Position numbers and translations under genes: made by a program
Notes under the pieces: model-generated
The model's database searches: none
The model's input: only the letters and a program-made list of their open reading frames with translations
Told to the model about the DNA's origin: nothing
DNA from: Pedobacter ghigonis
GTDB lineage: Bacteria > Bacteroidota > Bacteroidia > Sphingobacteriales > Sphingobacteriaceae
Direction: 5' to 3'
Assembly: GCF_903166585.1 (NCBI RefSeq)
Contig: NZ_CAESCM010000001.1
Location: 1-64,000, forward strand
DNA length: 64,000 nucleotides
Part shown: one piece after another, positions 1 through 11,544 of the stretch
Position numbering within the stretch: position 1 is the first letter of the stretch
Layout: each line of letters opens with the position of its first letter

Positions 1-157
1 GCCTCGTATACAGTTTCTGTTCGTAAGCCCCCATATTTGCCGCGGACTTCCTTCAGATTCGCAGTCACCCACGACACCCTTGTCTCTAGCTAACACTTCC
101 TACTGCTAAGCGTGTTCGGGACTCTAACCCTATAGTCGATTGCCATGCCCGGCGCAC
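1..157 (-). mobile_element. Group IIC intron, 5' part of domain I (runs off the left edge)
   Basis: Read on the minus strand, the element starts at 157 with GTGCGCCGGGCATGG, the form of a group II intron 5' end. It continues with conserved domain I blocks such as TATAGGGTTAGAGTCCCGAA, CAAGGGTGTC, GAATCTGAAGGAAG and a final GAGGC. From memory, the order and wording match the Oceanobacillus iheyensis group IIC intron. It begins five bases after the T-tract of the rpoC terminator, and class C introns are known to insert just behind terminator hairpins. The reverse transcriptase gene, domain V and 3' end would lie left of the window, so completeness and activity cannot be judged. Confidence 0.9.
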
Positions 158-162
158 GAAAC

Positions 163-190
163 AAAAAAACCCCGGCAAGTGCCGGGGTTT
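163..190 (-). terminator. Rho-independent terminator of the rpoBC operon
   Basis: AAACCCCGGC and GCCGGGGTTT form a 10-bp stem with a 4-base loop, followed on the minus strand by a run of seven T. It lies 23 bp after the rpoC stop codon. It is also the insertion target of the neighbouring group IIC intron. Confidence 0.95.
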
Positions 191-212
191 AAATTATTAA
201 TGTGCTTAAATA

Positions 213-3200
213 TTAAGCTTCAACTTCTTCTTGTTTAGAAGCTAATAATTTGTCGTATTCTTCCTGAGAACCTACAATGATACGCTCGTAACCACGTACA
301 CCAGTACCTGAAGGGATTAAGTGACCAACGATCACGTTTTCTTTCAAGCCTAACATGTTATCGCGTTTACCTGCAATCGCTGCCTCATTTAATACTTTCG
401 TAGTTTCCTGGAACGAAGCCGCAGAAATGAACGATTTAGTACCTAATGATGCACGGGTAATACCTTGTAGAATTGAACTGGCTGTTGCCGGTCTTGCATC
501 TCTTACCGTGATCTGTTTTAAATCTTTACGTTTTAGCTGAGAATTTTCGTCTCTTAATTTACGTAATGAAACAATCTGACCTGGTTTGAATTCAGTCGAA
601 TCACCTGCATCCTCAACAACTTTCTTGTCGTACATGGCATCGTTCTCCTCTGAGAAATCCCAACGGTCTACAGCGTTGTTTTCTAAGAAAATAGTATCTC
701 CCGGATCCTCGATGTGAACTTTCTGCATCATCTGGTGAACAATTACCTCGAAGTGCTTATCGTTGATTTTCACACCTTGTAAACGGTAAACCTCTTGAAT
801 ACCATTTACTAAGTATTCCTGAACCGCTGCAGGTCCTTTAATTGATAAGATATCAGCTGGTGAAATTGAACCATCAGATAATGGCATACCTGCTTTCACG
901 AAGTCATTATCCTGTACAAGGATGTGTTTCGATAATGGAACCAGGTATTTTTTAACTTCACCATCTTTTGATTCGATTGTGATTTCGCGGTTACCACGTT
1001 TAACACCACCTAAAGTTACCACACCATCAATCTCAGTTACAACAGCCGGGTTAGATGGGTTACGTGCTTCAAATAATTCAGTTACACGCGGTAAACCACC
1101 TGTAATATCTCGGGTTTTACCAGTTGCACGTGGGATTTTAGCGATAATCTGACCAGTTTGGATCGCTTCACCTTCATCAACTGAAACGTGAGCACCTACC
1201 GGAATGTTATAACCTTTAATCATTTCGCCTTTTTTATCAACGATCTGAACTGAAGGGTTTTTCGTTTTATCACGTGTATCAATAATCACTTTTTCACGGT
1301 GACCAGTTTGTTCATCTGATTCCTCACGGAAGGTAACACCTTCAATGATGGCATCAAACTGTGCTTTACCGGCAAATTCTGAAAGAATAACCGCGTTGTA
1401 CGGATCCCACGAACAGATTTTATCACCTTTAGCTACTTTATCACCTTCTTTAACGAATAAGAATGCACCATAAGGAACGTTATTGGTTACAATAACACGT
1501 CCGCTTCCTGGCTCAACAATTCTAAATTCACCTGAACGGCCCAAAACAACCTGTACAGTACCATCTTCTGTTTGTGTATCTACGGTACGGATATTTTCGA
1601 ATTCAACCACACCATCAAACTTAGCTACAATGTTTGATTCTGCAGCAATGTTTGATGCAGTACCACCCACGTGGAAGGTACGAAGTGTTAACTGTGTACC
1701 CGGCTCACCGATTGATTGTGCTGCAATTACACCAACTGCCTCACCTCTTTGAACGCGTTTACCAGATGCTAAGTTACGGCCATAACATAATGCACAAACA
1801 CCACGTTTAGACTCGCAGGTTAATACCGAACGAATTTCGATGCCCTCTAGTGGCGACTCATCGATTAATTTAGCAACCTCTTCATTAATATCATCACCAG
1901 CACCTACTAATAATGTATTATCCAAAGGATTATATACATCATGAAGTGAAGTACGGCCTAAAATTCTGTCGTATAATGGTTCAACAATATCCTCGTTATC
2001 TTTTAACGCAGTAGTGTACATACCTCTTAAGGTACCACAATCGTTATCGTTAACGATCATATCCTGAGCAACATCATGCAAACGACGGGTTAAGTAACCC
2101 GCATCAGCTGTTTTTAACGCCGTATCCGCCAAACCTTTACGGGCACCGTGAGTAGAGATAAAGTACTCTAATACCGATAAACCTTCTTTAAAGTTTGATA
2201 AGATCGGGTTTTCAATGATATCACCACCTGAACCTGATTTTTGAGGTTTCGCCATCAAACCACGCATACCGCAAAGCTGACGAATCTGCTCTTTAGATCC
2301 ACGTGCACCAGAATCAAGCATCATGTAAACTGAGTTAAAGCCCTGGTTATCTGAAGATAACTGAGTCATAACGAAAGTAGTTAACCTGTTGTTGATACGG
2401 GTCCAGATATCGATAATCTGGTTGTAACGCTCGTTGTTGGTAATGAAACCCATGTTATAGTTGTTTCTTACCTCTTCAACTTCGTTAGCAGCCTGCTCTA
2501 ATAATGTATGTTTCTCTACGGGAATGTTTACGTCTTGCAAGTTGAACGATAAACCTCCCTGGAACGCCATTTTGAAACCTAGTTCTTTAATATCATCAAG
2601 GAACTGAGAAGCGCGAGCCATACCAGTCATTTTAACTACCTCACCGATAATATCTCTTAACGATTTCTTAGTTAATAATTCGTTGATATAACCAACTTCT
2701 TCAGGAACCATTTGGTTGAATAATACTCTACCAACAGTAGTTTCAGTTAATTTATTAGCGATAGAACCATCAGCTTGTTTTACATTTACCCTTACTTTGA
2801 TAAATGCGTGCAAGTCTAATTCTTTCTCGTTATAAGCAATAATAACCTCTTCTGGTGAATAGAAAGCAGAATCCTGTCCTTTTACAACTCTTGTTTCGTC
2901 AGTTCTACGGCCTTTAGTAATGTAATAAAGCCCAAGGACCATGTCCTGAGAAGGTACAGTAATCGGCGTACCGTTTGCAGGGTTCAAGATGTTGTGTGCT
3001 GCCAACATTAATACCTGGGCTTCCAAAATTGCTGCATTACCTAACGGTAAGTGAACAGCCATCTGGTCACCGTCAAAATCGGCGTTGAATGCGGTACAAA
3101 CTAATGGGTGTAACTGGATCGCTTTTCCTTCAATTAGTTTTGGCTGGAAAGCCTGAATACCTAATCTGTGTAACGTAGGTGCACGGTTTAATAATACCGG

Positions 3201-4499
3201 GTGACCTTTTAATACGTTCTCCAGGATATCCCAAACTAAAGGATCCTTTCTATCTACGATTTTCTTAGCAGATTTAACTGTTTTTACCACACCACGCTCA
3301 ATCATCTTACGAATGATGAATGGTTTGTAAAGCTCAGCAGCCATATCTTTAGGAATACCGCACTCGTGTAACTTAAGGCTAGGCCCTACAACAATTACCG
3401 AACGAGCTGAATAATCCACACGTTTACCCAATAAGTTCTGACGGAAACGACCTTGCTTACCTTTCAAAATATCTGAAAGTGATTTCAAGGCACGGTTACC
3501 TTCAGTTTTTACCGCGTTAACTTTACGTGAGTTATCGAATAACGAATCTACAGCTTCCTGTAACATACGTTTCTCGTTACGTAAAATTACCTCTGGTGCT
3601 TTAATCTCGATCAAACGTTTTAAACGGTTGTTACGGATAATTACACGACGGTATAAATCATTTAAATCGGAAGTAGCGAAGCGACCACCTTCTAATGGAA
3701 CCAACGGACGTAATTCTGGTGGAATAACCGGAACGATTTTAACAATCATCCACTCAGGGCGATTCTCGATACGTGTGTTAGCGCCACGGAAAGCTTCAAC
3801 AACCTGAAGACGTTTTAAAGCCTCATTTTTACGTTGCTGAGAAGTTTCGTTAGCTGCCTGGTGACGTAAGTCGTAAGATAAAGTATCTAAATCAATACGT
3901 TTTAATAAATCTTCTAATGCTTCAGCACCCATTTTGGCGATGAATTTATTAGGATCTTTATCGTCTAAATATTGGTTTTCTTTAGGTAATTTATCTAAGA
4001 TATCTAAATATTCTTCCTCTGTTAAGAAGTCCATGTAGTTGATACCTTCCTCGGCCATTAAGCCCGACTGGATAACTACGTAACGCTCGTAATAGATAAT
4101 TAAATCTAATTTTTTAGTAGGTAAACCTAATAAATAACCGATTTTGTTTGGTAAAGAACGGAAATACCAGATGTGTGCAACAGGAACCACCAAAGCGATG
4201 TGTCCCATACGCTCACGACGTACTTTCTTTTCAGTTACTTCAACACCACAACGATCACAAACAATACCCTTATAACGGATACGTTTGTATTTACCGCAAT
4301 GACATTCGTAATCTTTTACCGGACCAAAAATACGCTCACAGAACAAACCATCACGCTCAGGTTTGTAAGTACGGTAGTTAATGGTTTCTGGTTTCAACAC
4401 CTCACCGCTTGAACGTTCCAGAATAATTTCCGGAGACGATAAGCTAATCGTGATTGATGTGAAATTGCTTTTTAATTTATTATCCTTTTTGTAAGACAT
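213..4499 (-). CDS. rpoC: DNA-directed RNA polymerase subunit beta'
   Basis: This is the largest catalytic subunit of RNA polymerase, 1428 residues. The N-terminal zinc ribbon has Cys66, Cys68, Cys81 and Cys84. The active-site motif NADFDGDQM lies at residues 472-480 and supplies the three aspartates that bind catalytic Mg. A second cysteine cluster ([11 protein letters not shown]) lies near residue 900. The length fits the Bacteroidota form. It follows rpoB in the same operon, but the 93-bp gap is filled by an imperfect palindrome, which is unusual for this gene pair. The protein itself shows nothing odd. Confidence 0.99.
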   Translation of the reverse strand: MSYKKDNKLKSNFTSITISLSSPEIILERSSGEVLKPETINYRTYKPERDGLFCERIFGPVKDYECHCGKYKRIRYKGIVCDRCGVEVTEKKVRRERMGHIALVVPVAHIWYFRSLPNKIGYLLGLPTKKLDLIIYYERYVVIQSGLMAEEGINYMDFLTEEEYLDILDKLPKENQYLDDKDPNKFIAKMGAEALEDLLKRIDLDTLSYDLRHQAANETSQQRKNEALKRLQVVEAFRGANTRIENRPEWMIVKIVPVIPPELRPLVPLEGGRFATSDLNDLYRRVIIRNNRLKRLIEIKAPEVILRNEKRMLQEAVDSLFDNSRKVNAVKTEGNRALKSLSDILKGKQGRFRQNLLGKRVDYSARSVIVVGPSLKLHECGIPKDMAAELYKPFIIRKMIERGVVKTVKSAKKIVDRKDPLVWDILENVLKGHPVLLNRAPTLHRLGIQAFQPKLIEGKAIQLHPLVCTAFNADFDGDQMAVHLPLGNAAILEAQVLMLAAHNILNPANGTPITVPSQDMVLGLYYITKGRRTDETRVVKGQDSAFYSPEEVIIAYNEKELDLHAFIKVRVNVKQADGSIANKLTETTVGRVLFNQMVPEEVGYINELLTKKSLRDIIGEVVKMTGMARASQFLDDIKELGFKMAFQGGLSFNLQDVNIPVEKHTLLEQAANEVEEVRNNYNMGFITNNERYNQIIDIWTRINNRLTTFVMTQLSSDNQGFNSVYMMLDSGARGSKEQIRQLCGMRGLMAKPQKSGSGGDIIENPILSNFKEGLSVLEYFISTHGARKGLADTALKTADAGYLTRRLHDVAQDMIVNDNDCGTLRGMYTTALKDNEDIVEPLYDRILGRTSLHDVYNPLDNTLLVGAGDDINEEVAKLIDESPLEGIEIRSVLTCESKRGVCALCYGRNLASGKRVQRGEAVGVIAAQSIGEPGTQLTLRTFHVGGTASNIAAESNIVAKFDGVVEFENIRTVDTQTEDGTVQVVLGRSGEFRIVEPGSGRVIVTNNVPYGAFLFVKEGDKVAKGDKICSWDPYNAVILSEFAGKAQFDAIIEGVTFREESDEQTGHREKVIIDTRDKTKNPSVQIVDKKGEMIKGYNIPVGAHVSVDEGEAIQTGQIIAKIPRATGKTRDITGGLPRVTELFEARNPSNPAVVTEIDGVVTLGGVKRGNREITIESKDGEVKKYLVPLSKHILVQDNDFVKAGMPLSDGSISPADILSIKGPAAVQEYLVNGIQEVYRLQGVKINDKHFEVIVHQMMQKVHIEDPGDTIFLENNAVDRWDFSEENDAMYDKKVVEDAGDSTEFKPGQIVSLRKLRDENSQLKRKDLKQITVRDARPATASSILQGITRASLGTKSFISAASFQETTKVLNEAAIAGKRDNMLGLKENVIVGHLIPSGTGVRGYERIIVGSQEEYDKLLASKQEEVEA

Positions 4500-4518
4500 A
4501 TCTCTTGTATAAGGTTAA

Positions 4519-4590
4519 AGGCGGAGGGTGGAAAGGTGGAAGGTTTGGGCGCTTAAACCCTCAACCTTCTACCTTTTTACCTTCTACCTT
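4519..4590. repeat. Imperfect low-complexity palindrome between rpoB and rpoC
   Basis: The left arm (about 4519-4549) is built from GGTGGAAAGGTGGAAGG-like purine blocks. The right arm (about 4556-4590) is the inverse, rich in CCTTCTACC. Most differences between the arms are transitions, so the plus-strand RNA would pair through G-U. It occupies nearly all of the intergenic gap. Similar palindromes with different core words occur at 11755-11840, 13362-13408, 13531-13575, 41361-41417 and 42588-42654. Confidence 0.75.
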
Positions 4591-4592
4591 AG

Positions 4593-7500
4593 TTAATCTA
4601 ACGTAATATCTAAACCTAAACCGCGTAACTCATGTACCAATACGTTAAACGATTCTGGTACACCCGGAGTTGGTAGGTTTTCACCTTTAACAATGGCTTC
4701 GTAAGTTTTGGCCCTTCCGATTACATCATCCGACTTAACGGTTAAGATCTCCTGAAGGATATTAGCAGCACCGAATGCCTCTAATGCCCAAACCTCCATC
4801 TCACCAAAACGCTGACCACCAAACTGGGCTTTACCACCCAATGGTTGTTGTGTAATTAATGAGTATGGTCCGATTGAACGGGCGTGCATCTTATCATCAA
4901 CCATGTGACCTAGTTTCAACATGTAGATAATACCTACAGTTGTAGTCTGATCGAAACGCTCACCTGTTAAACCATTGTATAAGTAGGTTTTTCCTGAAGC
5001 AGGAACACCCGCTTTAGCAATCCACTCTTCTACCTCATCGTGCGTAGCACCATCAAAAATCGGAGTTGCAAATTTAACACCCAATTCTTTGCCGGCCCAT
5101 GCCAATACGGTTTCATAGATCTGACCAAGGTTCATACGTGAAGGTACACCTAGTGGGTTCAACACGATATCAACCGGACTACCATCAGCTAAGAAAGGCA
5201 TATCTTCATCACGTACAATACGTGCAACAATACCTTTGTTACCGTGGCGACCAGCCATTTTATCACCTACTTTTAACTTACGTTTTTTAGCAACATAAAC
5301 TTTTGCCATTTGTACAATTCCCGATGGAAGCTCATCACCTACACTAATCGCAAATTTATCGCGTTTGTAAGCTCCAAGTTCTTCGTTAACACGGATACCG
5401 TAGTTGTGAAGCAACATTTTAATCAGCTCGTTTTTATCATCATCAGTAGTCCATTTGTTAGGGCTAATGTGGTTATAATCAAGCTCTGCTAAAATTTTCT
5501 GAGTAAATTTAGCGCCTTTAGCTACTAATAATTCTTTGTAAATGTTAAATACACCTTGAGATGTTTTTCCGTTTACAATCGCGAATAATTTGTCAACTAA
5601 TTCGTTCTTTAACTTCTCAGTTACTGTGTTATAGCCTTTATCTAATTTCTCAATTGCCGATTTTTCTTCAGCTTTTGTAGTTTTCTTAGCGCGGCTGAAT
5701 AATTTAGTATCAATTACCACACCCTGGATTGAAGGAGGAGTTTTTAAAGACGCATCTTTAACATCACCTGCTTTATCACCAAAGATTGCACGTAGTAATT
5801 TCTCTTCCGGTGAAGGATCAGACTCACCTTTAGGGGTAATCTTACCAATTAAAATATCACCTTCTTTTACTTCAGCACCGATACGGATAATACCGTTTTC
5901 ATCAAGGTCTTTTGTAGCCTCTTCAGAAACGTTCGGGATATCTGGTGTTAATTCCTCTTCTCCACGTTTAGTATCACGTACTTCTAATTCAAACTCTTCA
6001 ATATGCAATGAAGTGAAAACGTCATCACGAACAATACGCTCGTTGATTACAATCGCATCCTCAAAGTTGAAACCTTGCCAAGGCATGAATGCCACTTTAA
6101 GGTTTCTACCCAATGCCAATTCACCATCTTCAGTTGCATAACCTTCGCAAAGAACCTGACCTTTACTTACTTTCTGACCTTTCTTAACGATTGGTTTTAA
6201 GTTGATACAGGTATTCTGGTTGGTTTTTTTGAATTTGATTAAGCGGTAAGTTTTGCTATCACCTTCAAATGAAACTAAACGATCATCTTCGTTACGCTCA
6301 TATTTAATGGTAATTTCGTTAGCATCTACATACTCTACAACACCATCACCTTCTGCATTGATCAAAGTTCTTGAGTCACGTGCAACGCGACCTTCCAAAC
6401 CTGTACCAACGATTGGTGCTTCAGGACGTAACAATGGTACGGCCTGACGTTGCATGTTCGATCCCATCAACGCCCTGTTCGCATCATCATGTTCTAAGAA
6501 CGGAATTAACGAAGCAGCAATTGAAGTAATCTGGTTAGGTGCAACGTCCATCAAGTCTAATTTCTCAGGCTCGATAATCGGGAAGTCACCCTCGTAACGT
6601 GCTTTAACACGTGGCGTAGAGAACACACCTTTATCATCGTACTCTGCATTGGCCTGAGCGATGGTTTTACCATCTTCATCTTCTGCTGATAAATAGATAA
6701 CGTCTGAATCTACTACTACTTTACCATCTTCAACACGTTTGTATGGTGTTTCGATGAAACCTAAATTGTTGATTTTTGCGTGCACACAAAGTGACGAAAT
6801 CAAACCAATGTTCGGTCCCTCAGGAGTTTCAATTGTACATAAACGACCGTAGTGCGTGTAGTGAACGTCACGTACCTCGAAACCAGCACGCTCACGGGAT
6901 AAACCACCCGGACCTAAAGCTGATAAACGGCGTTTGTGTGTAATCTCTGCCAATGGATTGGTTTGATCCATGAACTGAGATAACTGGTTTGTACCAAAGA
7001 AAGAGTTGATTACTGATGATAACGTACGGGCGTTAATCAAATCAGTTGGTGTAAACACCTCGTTATCGCGGATGTTCATACGCTCACGGATTGTTCTGGC
7101 CATACGGGCTAAACCAACACCGAATTGTGCGTATAACTGCTCACCTACCGTACGTACACGACGGTTTGATAAGTGATCGATATCATCCACCTCTTCTTTA
7201 GAGTTGATCAATTTGATCAGGTATTTAACAATTGCAATAATATCTGCTTTCGTTAATACTTTTACATCATCAGGGGTATTCATTTTCAACTTACGGTTGA
7301 TGCGGTAACGACCAACATCACCTAAGTCGTAACGTTTATCCGAGAAGAATAAACGATCGATGATACCACGGGCAGTTTCCTCATCAGGTGGTTCTGCGTT
7401 ACGCAAAGCACGGTAGATGTTTTCAACAGCTTCTTTTTCTGAGTTTGATGTATCTTTTTGTAATGTATTATATATAATGGTATAATCGGCCTGGCTAGCA

Positions 7501-8396
7501 CCATCTTCCTTAGAAAGGATAATGGTTTTAACACCTGCTTCAATAACCATATCAATGTGTTCGTCTTCTAAAACGGTTTCTCTTTCAAGAATCACTTCAT
7601 TACGGTCGATAGAAACTACCTCACCTGTATCTTCATCTACAAAATCTTCAACCCATTTCTTCAATACCCTTGCAGCCAGTTTACGACCGATGTATTTCTT
7701 TAAACCTGATTTACTAACTTTTACTTCGTCAGCAAGATCGAAAAGTTCCAAAATGTCTTTATCAGAATCGTAACCGATAGCACGTAATAAAGTGGTAACC
7801 GGGAATTTTTTCTTACGATCGATGTAAGCGTACATTACGTTATTAACGTCTGTAGCGAACTCGATCCATGAACCTTTGAAAGGGATAACACGTGCTGAGT
7901 ACAATTTGGTTCCGTTAGTGTGACGGCTCTGGCCGAAGAACACACCCGGAGAACGGTGTAATTGCGAAACGATAACACGTTCTGCACCGTTGATAACAAA
8001 CGTACCTTTTGGTGTCATATACGGGATAGTACCTAAATACACATCCTGAATAATGGTTTCAAAATCCTCATGTTCTACATCATTACAAGAAAGCTTAAGC
8101 TTTGCTTTTAATGGAACATTGTAGGTTAATCCACGCTCAATACACTCGTGTATATCGTAACGTGGCGGATCAACAAAATAATCAAGAAATTCTAATACGA
8201 AGATATTTCTCGAATCTGTTATTGGAAAGTTTTCAGCAAACACTTTAAACAAACCTTCGCTCGAGCGATCGTCTGATGTGGTATCTATCTGGAAAAATTC
8301 TCTGAATGATTGCAATTGCACATCCAGAAAATCCGGATAGTCTATAATGTGCTTACTAGTTGCAAAATTTACTCTTTGTTCGACTGTCTTTGCCAA
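4593..8396 (-). CDS. rpoB: DNA-directed RNA polymerase subunit beta
   Basis: This is the second-largest RNA polymerase subunit, 1267 residues, with the full set of beta-subunit blocks. The rifampicin-pocket region around [19 protein letters not shown] and [12 protein letters not shown] is intact and looks wild type. Towards the C-terminus are [12 protein letters not shown] and the conserved [20 protein letters not shown] clamp segment. It lies 157 bp behind rplL. That leader holds an 11-bp inverted repeat and a weak terminator-like hairpin, so rpoBC expression may be adjusted separately from rplJL. Confidence 0.99.
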   Translation of the reverse strand: MAKTVEQRVNFATSKHIIDYPDFLDVQLQSFREFFQIDTTSDDRSSEGLFKVFAENFPITDSRNIFVLEFLDYFVDPPRYDIHECIERGLTYNVPLKAKLKLSCNDVEHEDFETIIQDVYLGTIPYMTPKGTFVINGAERVIVSQLHRSPGVFFGQSRHTNGTKLYSARVIPFKGSWIEFATDVNNVMYAYIDRKKKFPVTTLLRAIGYDSDKDILELFDLADEVKVSKSGLKKYIGRKLAARVLKKWVEDFVDEDTGEVVSIDRNEVILERETVLEDEHIDMVIEAGVKTIILSKEDGASQADYTIIYNTLQKDTSNSEKEAVENIYRALRNAEPPDEETARGIIDRLFFSDKRYDLGDVGRYRINRKLKMNTPDDVKVLTKADIIAIVKYLIKLINSKEEVDDIDHLSNRRVRTVGEQLYAQFGVGLARMARTIRERMNIRDNEVFTPTDLINARTLSSVINSFFGTNQLSQFMDQTNPLAEITHKRRLSALGPGGLSRERAGFEVRDVHYTHYGRLCTIETPEGPNIGLISSLCVHAKINNLGFIETPYKRVEDGKVVVDSDVIYLSAEDEDGKTIAQANAEYDDKGVFSTPRVKARYEGDFPIIEPEKLDLMDVAPNQITSIAASLIPFLEHDDANRALMGSNMQRQAVPLLRPEAPIVGTGLEGRVARDSRTLINAEGDGVVEYVDANEITIKYERNEDDRLVSFEGDSKTYRLIKFKKTNQNTCINLKPIVKKGQKVSKGQVLCEGYATEDGELALGRNLKVAFMPWQGFNFEDAIVINERIVRDDVFTSLHIEEFELEVRDTKRGEEELTPDIPNVSEEATKDLDENGIIRIGAEVKEGDILIGKITPKGESDPSPEEKLLRAIFGDKAGDVKDASLKTPPSIQGVVIDTKLFSRAKKTTKAEEKSAIEKLDKGYNTVTEKLKNELVDKLFAIVNGKTSQGVFNIYKELLVAKGAKFTQKILAELDYNHISPNKWTTDDDKNELIKMLLHNYGIRVNEELGAYKRDKFAISVGDELPSGIVQMAKVYVAKKRKLKVGDKMAGRHGNKGIVARIVRDEDMPFLADGSPVDIVLNPLGVPSRMNLGQIYETVLAWAGKELGVKFATPIFDGATHDEVEEWIAKAGVPASGKTYLYNGLTGERFDQTTTVGIIYMLKLGHMVDDKMHARSIGPYSLITQQPLGGKAQFGGQRFGEMEVWALEAFGAANILQEILTVKSDDVIGRAKTYEAIVKGENLPTPGVPESFNVLVHELRGLGLDITLD

Positions 8397-8429
8397 TGGA
8401 CTAAAAGATTTTAGTTTAAGAATAAACTA

Positions 8430-8472
8430 TTTGTTTGGTTCGAATTTCAAACATGCTCATTAACCAAACAAA
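8430..8472 (-). promoter_or_regulatory. Perfect 11-bp inverted repeat in the rpoB leader
   Basis: TTTGTTTGGTT (8430-8440) and AACCAAACAAA (8462-8472) are exact inverse complements separated by 21 bases. They begin 33 bp upstream of the rpoB start. The repeat could be an RNA stem in the leader or a protein-binding site; the sequence does not decide between them. Confidence 0.5.
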
Positions 8473-8495
8473 ATGAGATGTTTATAAACAGGTAA

Positions 8496-8522
8496 AGACA
8501 CCGACATTTTCAGTCGGTGTCT
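8496..8522 (-). terminator. Weak terminator/attenuator between rplL and rpoB
   Basis: AGACACCGAC and GTCGGTGTCT form a 10-bp stem with a 7-base loop just after rplL. The following minus-strand sequence has only a short T run, so partial termination is more likely than complete. That is plausible for lowering rpoBC relative to the L7/L12 mRNA. Confidence 0.6.
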
Positions 8523-8553
8523 AATACATTTTTAGCTTAGCTAAGTTAAGTGA

Positions 8554-8931
8554 TTACTTAATCTCAACTACTGCTCCAGCTTCTTCTAATTGTTTTTTAA
8601 GAGCTTCTGCTTCGTCTTTAGCAACACCAGCTTTTAATTCTTTTGGTGCTCCGTCTACTAAGTCTTTAGCTTCTTTCAAACCTAAACCAGTTAAGTCTTT
8701 AACAAGTTTTACAACTGCTAATTTCTGACCACCAGCTTCTTTTAAGATTACATCAAAAGATGTTTTTTCTGCAGCAGCAGCAGGTGCATCACCACCAGCA
8801 GCAGGACCAGCAACTACAGCAGCAGCTGCAGGCTCAATACCATACTCATCTTTTAAGATTTGAGCTAATTCATTAACTTCTTTTACTGTTAAGTTTACTA
8901 ATTGCTCAGCAAACGCTTTTAAATCTGCCAT
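8554..8931 (-). CDS. rplL: 50S ribosomal protein L7/L12 (bL12)
   Basis: This is the stalk protein of the large subunit, 125 residues. It has an N-terminal dimerisation helix region, an Ala/Gly-rich hinge near residues 36-55, and the C-terminal domain with the conserved [13 protein letters not shown] and [15 protein letters not shown] segments that contact elongation factors. It follows rplJ by 64 bp and is followed by a weak terminator-like hairpin. Confidence 0.99.
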   Translation of the reverse strand: MADLKAFAEQLVNLTVKEVNELAQILKDEYGIEPAAAAVVAGPAAGGDAPAAAAEKTSFDVILKEAGGQKLAVVKLVKDLTGLGLKEAKDLVDGAPKELKAGVAKDEAEALKKQLEEAGAVVEIK

Positions 8932-8995
8932 TTTATTAAGATTTTAAAAATTTACGTGTAATAATTTTGTTTAATTTGCGAACTTAAGGTGTTCG

Positions 8996-9517
8996 TTAAC
9001 CTTCTCTTTCTTGTAGAGTTTTAACAATTCCTGCAATTTTGCTACCGCCTGATTGAAGTGCAGATAGAACATTTTTAGCTGGTGATTGTAATAATCCAAC
9101 GATATCTCCGATAAGCTCTTCTCTTGATTTCAAGCTTACTAAGTTATTCAATTGGTCATCGCCAACATATACTGATGAATCTATGAACGCTGCTTTAAGC
9201 ACTGGTTTATCAGATGTTTTTCTCAAAGCTTTAATCAACTTAGCCGGAGCATTAGCTGTTTTTGAGAATAATAATGATGATGAACCTTTTAATGCTTCGT
9301 ATATCTCAGAAGCGTCGCCTTCTAAACCTTCAATCGCTTTGCGGATTAAAGAGTTTTTAGCAACTTTCATTACGATATCGCCTTCAAAACATTTGCGACG
9401 GATGTTATTAATCTGCTCAACAGAAAGGCTAGAAGTATCAGCAATATAAAAATTGCCAAACTCTTGCATTTGTCCTTGTAGTTCTAAAACTACTTCGTTT
9501 TTTTCTTCTCTGTTCAT
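8996..9517 (-). CDS. rplJ: 50S ribosomal protein L10 (uL10)
   Basis: L10 is the base of the L7/L12 stalk, 173 residues, normal for the family. The N-terminal domain binds 23S rRNA and the C-terminal helix (SALQSGGSKIAGIVKTLQ) carries L12 dimers. It begins 2 bp after the rplA stop codon, so the two genes are probably translationally coupled. Confidence 0.98.
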   Translation of the reverse strand: MNREEKNEVVLELQGQMQEFGNFYIADTSSLSVEQINNIRRKCFEGDIVMKVAKNSLIRKAIEGLEGDASEIYEALKGSSSLLFSKTANAPAKLIKALRKTSDKPVLKAAFIDSSVYVGDDQLNNLVSLKSREELIGDIVGLLQSPAKNVLSALQSGGSKIAGIVKTLQEREG

Positions 9518-9519
9518 GA

Positions 9520-10218
9520 TTAGATCCCCGCTACTGATTTGGTTTCAATTGCAATCCCAGGACTCATTGTAGAAGACACGTGAATGCTCTTAAAATAAGT
9601 TCCTTTTGCAGCAGATGGTTTTAATTTTGAAATCACCTGAATAATTTCAAGTGCGTTCTCATAAATTTTATCTGCCGGGAATGATACTTTTCCTATCGAG
9701 GCGTGTATGATACCCGTTTTGTCTACTTTAAAATCAATCTTACCTGCTTTAACCTCAGTTACAGCTTTACCAACTTCGTTAGTTACTGTACCTGATTTTG
9801 GGTTAGGCATTAAGTTCCTTGGACCTAAAACACGGCCCAATTTACCTACCTTAGCCATACAAGCTGGTGTAGTGATAATAATGTCTACATCGGTCCAACC
9901 ACCTTCAATTTTAGCTACATACTCGTCTAAACCTACGAAGTCTGCGCCAGCTGCTTTCGCTTCTTCTTCCTTATCAGGAGTTACTAAAGCTAAAACACGT
10001 ACAGTTTTACCTGTTCCGTGTGGTAAAGTAGCAATACCACGTACCATTTGATTGGCTTTACGTGGATCTACACCTAAAGATACATCAATATCAACTGAAG
10101 CATCGAATTTAGTAGTAGTGATTTCTTTTACCAAAGCAGCAGCATCCTTCAAAGTATAAGCTTTGCCAGCTTCTATTTTAGCATGTGCCTTTTTTTGATT
10201 TTTAGTTAATTTCGCCAC
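9520..10218 (-). CDS. rplA: 50S ribosomal protein L1 (uL1)
   Basis: L1 forms the mobile L1 stalk beside the E site; it has 232 residues. Conserved blocks include [17 protein letters not shown], the [19 protein letters not shown] core and the C-terminal [19 protein letters not shown]. It lies 20 bp behind rplK and 2 bp before rplJ. L1 often represses its own operon; no mimic of its rRNA site was identified here by eye. Confidence 0.99.
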   Translation of the reverse strand: MAKLTKNQKKAHAKIEAGKAYTLKDAAALVKEITTTKFDASVDIDVSLGVDPRKANQMVRGIATLPHGTGKTVRVLALVTPDKEEEAKAAGADFVGLDEYVAKIEGGWTDVDIIITTPACMAKVGKLGRVLGPRNLMPNPKSGTVTNEVGKAVTEVKAGKIDFKVDKTGIIHASIGKVSFPADKIYENALEIIQVISKLKPSAAKGTYFKSIHVSSTMSPGIAIETKSVAGI

Positions 10219-10238
10219 TGTTGTAAACTGTTTTTTAA

Positions 10239-10682
10239 TTAATTGTTCCAGGGTGCGTCACCAGAAACGGTGATTCCCATACTGCGTGCTGTTCCAGCAA
10301 CCATACTCATTGCTGATTCGATTGTAAATGCATTTAAATCAGGCATTTTATCCTCAGCAATAACTTTAATCTGGTCCCAGGTCACCGACCCAACTTTCTT
10401 ACGGTTAGGCTCAGCAGAACCACTCTGTAATTTAGTAGCATCTTTTAACTGGATAGCTACCGGAGGGGTTTTGATGATGAAATCGAATGACTTATCAGCA
10501 TAAACAGTAATTACAACTGGCAATACTTTACCTGCTTTATCTTGGGTACGAGCGTTGTACTGTTTGCAAAACTCCATAATGTTCACCCCTTTAGCACCTA
10601 ATGCAGGTCCTACTGGTGGCGATGGATTTGCCGCTCCGCCTTTGATCTGTAATTTGATCATTGCACTGACTTCTTTTGCCAT
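10239..10682 (-). CDS. rplK: 50S ribosomal protein L11 (uL11)
   Basis: L11 of the GTPase-associated centre, 147 residues. The N-terminal proline-rich segment ([21 protein letters not shown]) and the C-terminal rRNA-binding domain ending in GTARSMGI are intact. It is the first gene of the rplKAJL-rpoBC run and has its own consensus promoter about 95 bp upstream, separated from nusG by a terminator. Confidence 0.99.
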   Translation of the reverse strand: MAKEVSAMIKLQIKGGAANPSPPVGPALGAKGVNIMEFCKQYNARTQDKAGKVLPVVITVYADKSFDFIIKTPPVAIQLKDATKLQSGSAEPNRKKVGSVTWDQIKVIAEDKMPDLNAFTIESAMSMVAGTARSMGITVSGDAPWNN

Positions 10683-10775
10683 TTTGTGTTTTTTGTTTAT
10701 TTAAAACTCAATGTTAAATATTGGAAGCATGTAACATTTATTTTCCTTAGGGCTCCTATAAAGCTTAAAGGACTG

Positions 10776-10806
10776 CAAAGATATGGATTAACTTGCAGCA
10801 AAACAA
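10776..10806 (-). promoter_or_regulatory. Bacteroidota promoter for rplK
   Basis: On the minus strand a TTG (10804-10806) is followed after exactly 20 bases by TATCTTTG (10776-10783). This matches the Bacteroidota primary sigma consensus of -33 TTG and -7 TAnnTTTG. It leaves a leader of roughly 85 bases before rplK. Confidence 0.85.
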
Positions 10807-10946
10807 TAGTATCAGTAAAAATTAATTATTAATTTGTTCGAATGTTGTTAAACCGCAAGTTCTGTTGAAAAGAGGAATTGAAAACCACTTAGTATTTAAC
10901 GGATAAGCTGCTTAGATTATTGTCAACCTACTATTTTGCATAATAT

Positions 10947-10975
10947 AAAAAAAGCCCCGAATTAATCGGGGCTTT
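10947..10975 (-). terminator. Terminator after nusG
   Basis: AAAGCCCCGA and TCGGGGCTTT form a strong stem with a 5-base loop, followed by a T run on the minus strand. It lies 20 bp after nusG and separates secE-nusG from the rplK promoter. Confidence 0.9.
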
Positions 10976-10995
10976 TAAATATTTTAAATAATTGC

Positions 10996-11535
10996 TTACT
11001 CTTTTTCAACTTGCATGTAATTCAACTCAAGCGGAGTTTTACGACCGAAGATTTTAACCATAACTTTCAGTTTTTTCTTCTCCTCGTTTACCTCTTCGAT
11101 AATACCAGAGAAACCGTTGAAAGGACCGTCCATTACTTTAATGTTTTCGCCTACATAGTAAGGAACATTCATGGTTTCACCTTGCTCACTCATTTCATCA
11201 ACCACACCTAAAATACGGTTAACTTCTGCCTGGCGCATTGGAATTGGGTTACCGGCTTTATCACCTAAGAAACCAATTACACTGTTAATTCCTTTGATGA
11301 TGTGCTCTAACTCACCATCTAAGGTGGCTTCGATTAACACATATCCCGGGTAAAAGTTACGTTCTTTGGCAATTTTTTTACCATCTTTCATTTGGTAATA
11401 TTTTTCCATCGGGATTAACACCTGAGGAACCAAATGAGAGAAACCTAAACGGCTGATCTCAGCATCAATGTACTGTTTTACTTTCTTTTCTTTACCGCTT
11501 ACAGCCCTTACAACGTACCACTTTAGATCGCTCAT
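10996..11535 (-). CDS. nusG: Transcription termination/antitermination protein NusG
   Basis: NusG binds the RNA polymerase clamp through its N-terminal NGN domain and contacts ribosome or Rho through its C-terminal KOW domain. It has 179 residues, the usual length, with KWYVVRAVSGKEKKVKQYI at the N-terminus, PGYVLIEA in the NGN domain and VMDGPFNGFSGIIEEV in the KOW domain. It follows secE by 9 bp and ends at a strong terminator. Confidence 0.98.
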   Translation of the reverse strand: MSDLKWYVVRAVSGKEKKVKQYIDAEISRLGFSHLVPQVLIPMEKYYQMKDGKKIAKERNFYPGYVLIEATLDGELEHIIKGINSVIGFLGDKAGNPIPMRQAEVNRILGVVDEMSEQGETMNVPYYVGENIKVMDGPFNGFSGIIEEVNEEKKKLKVMVKIFGRKTPLELNYMQVEKE

Positions 11536-11544
11536 TCGTAAATA

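Noticed and set aside
10683..10775. L1- or L10-binding leader upstream of rplK
   Set aside because: No recognisable mimic of the rRNA binding site could be drawn by eye; not enough to call.
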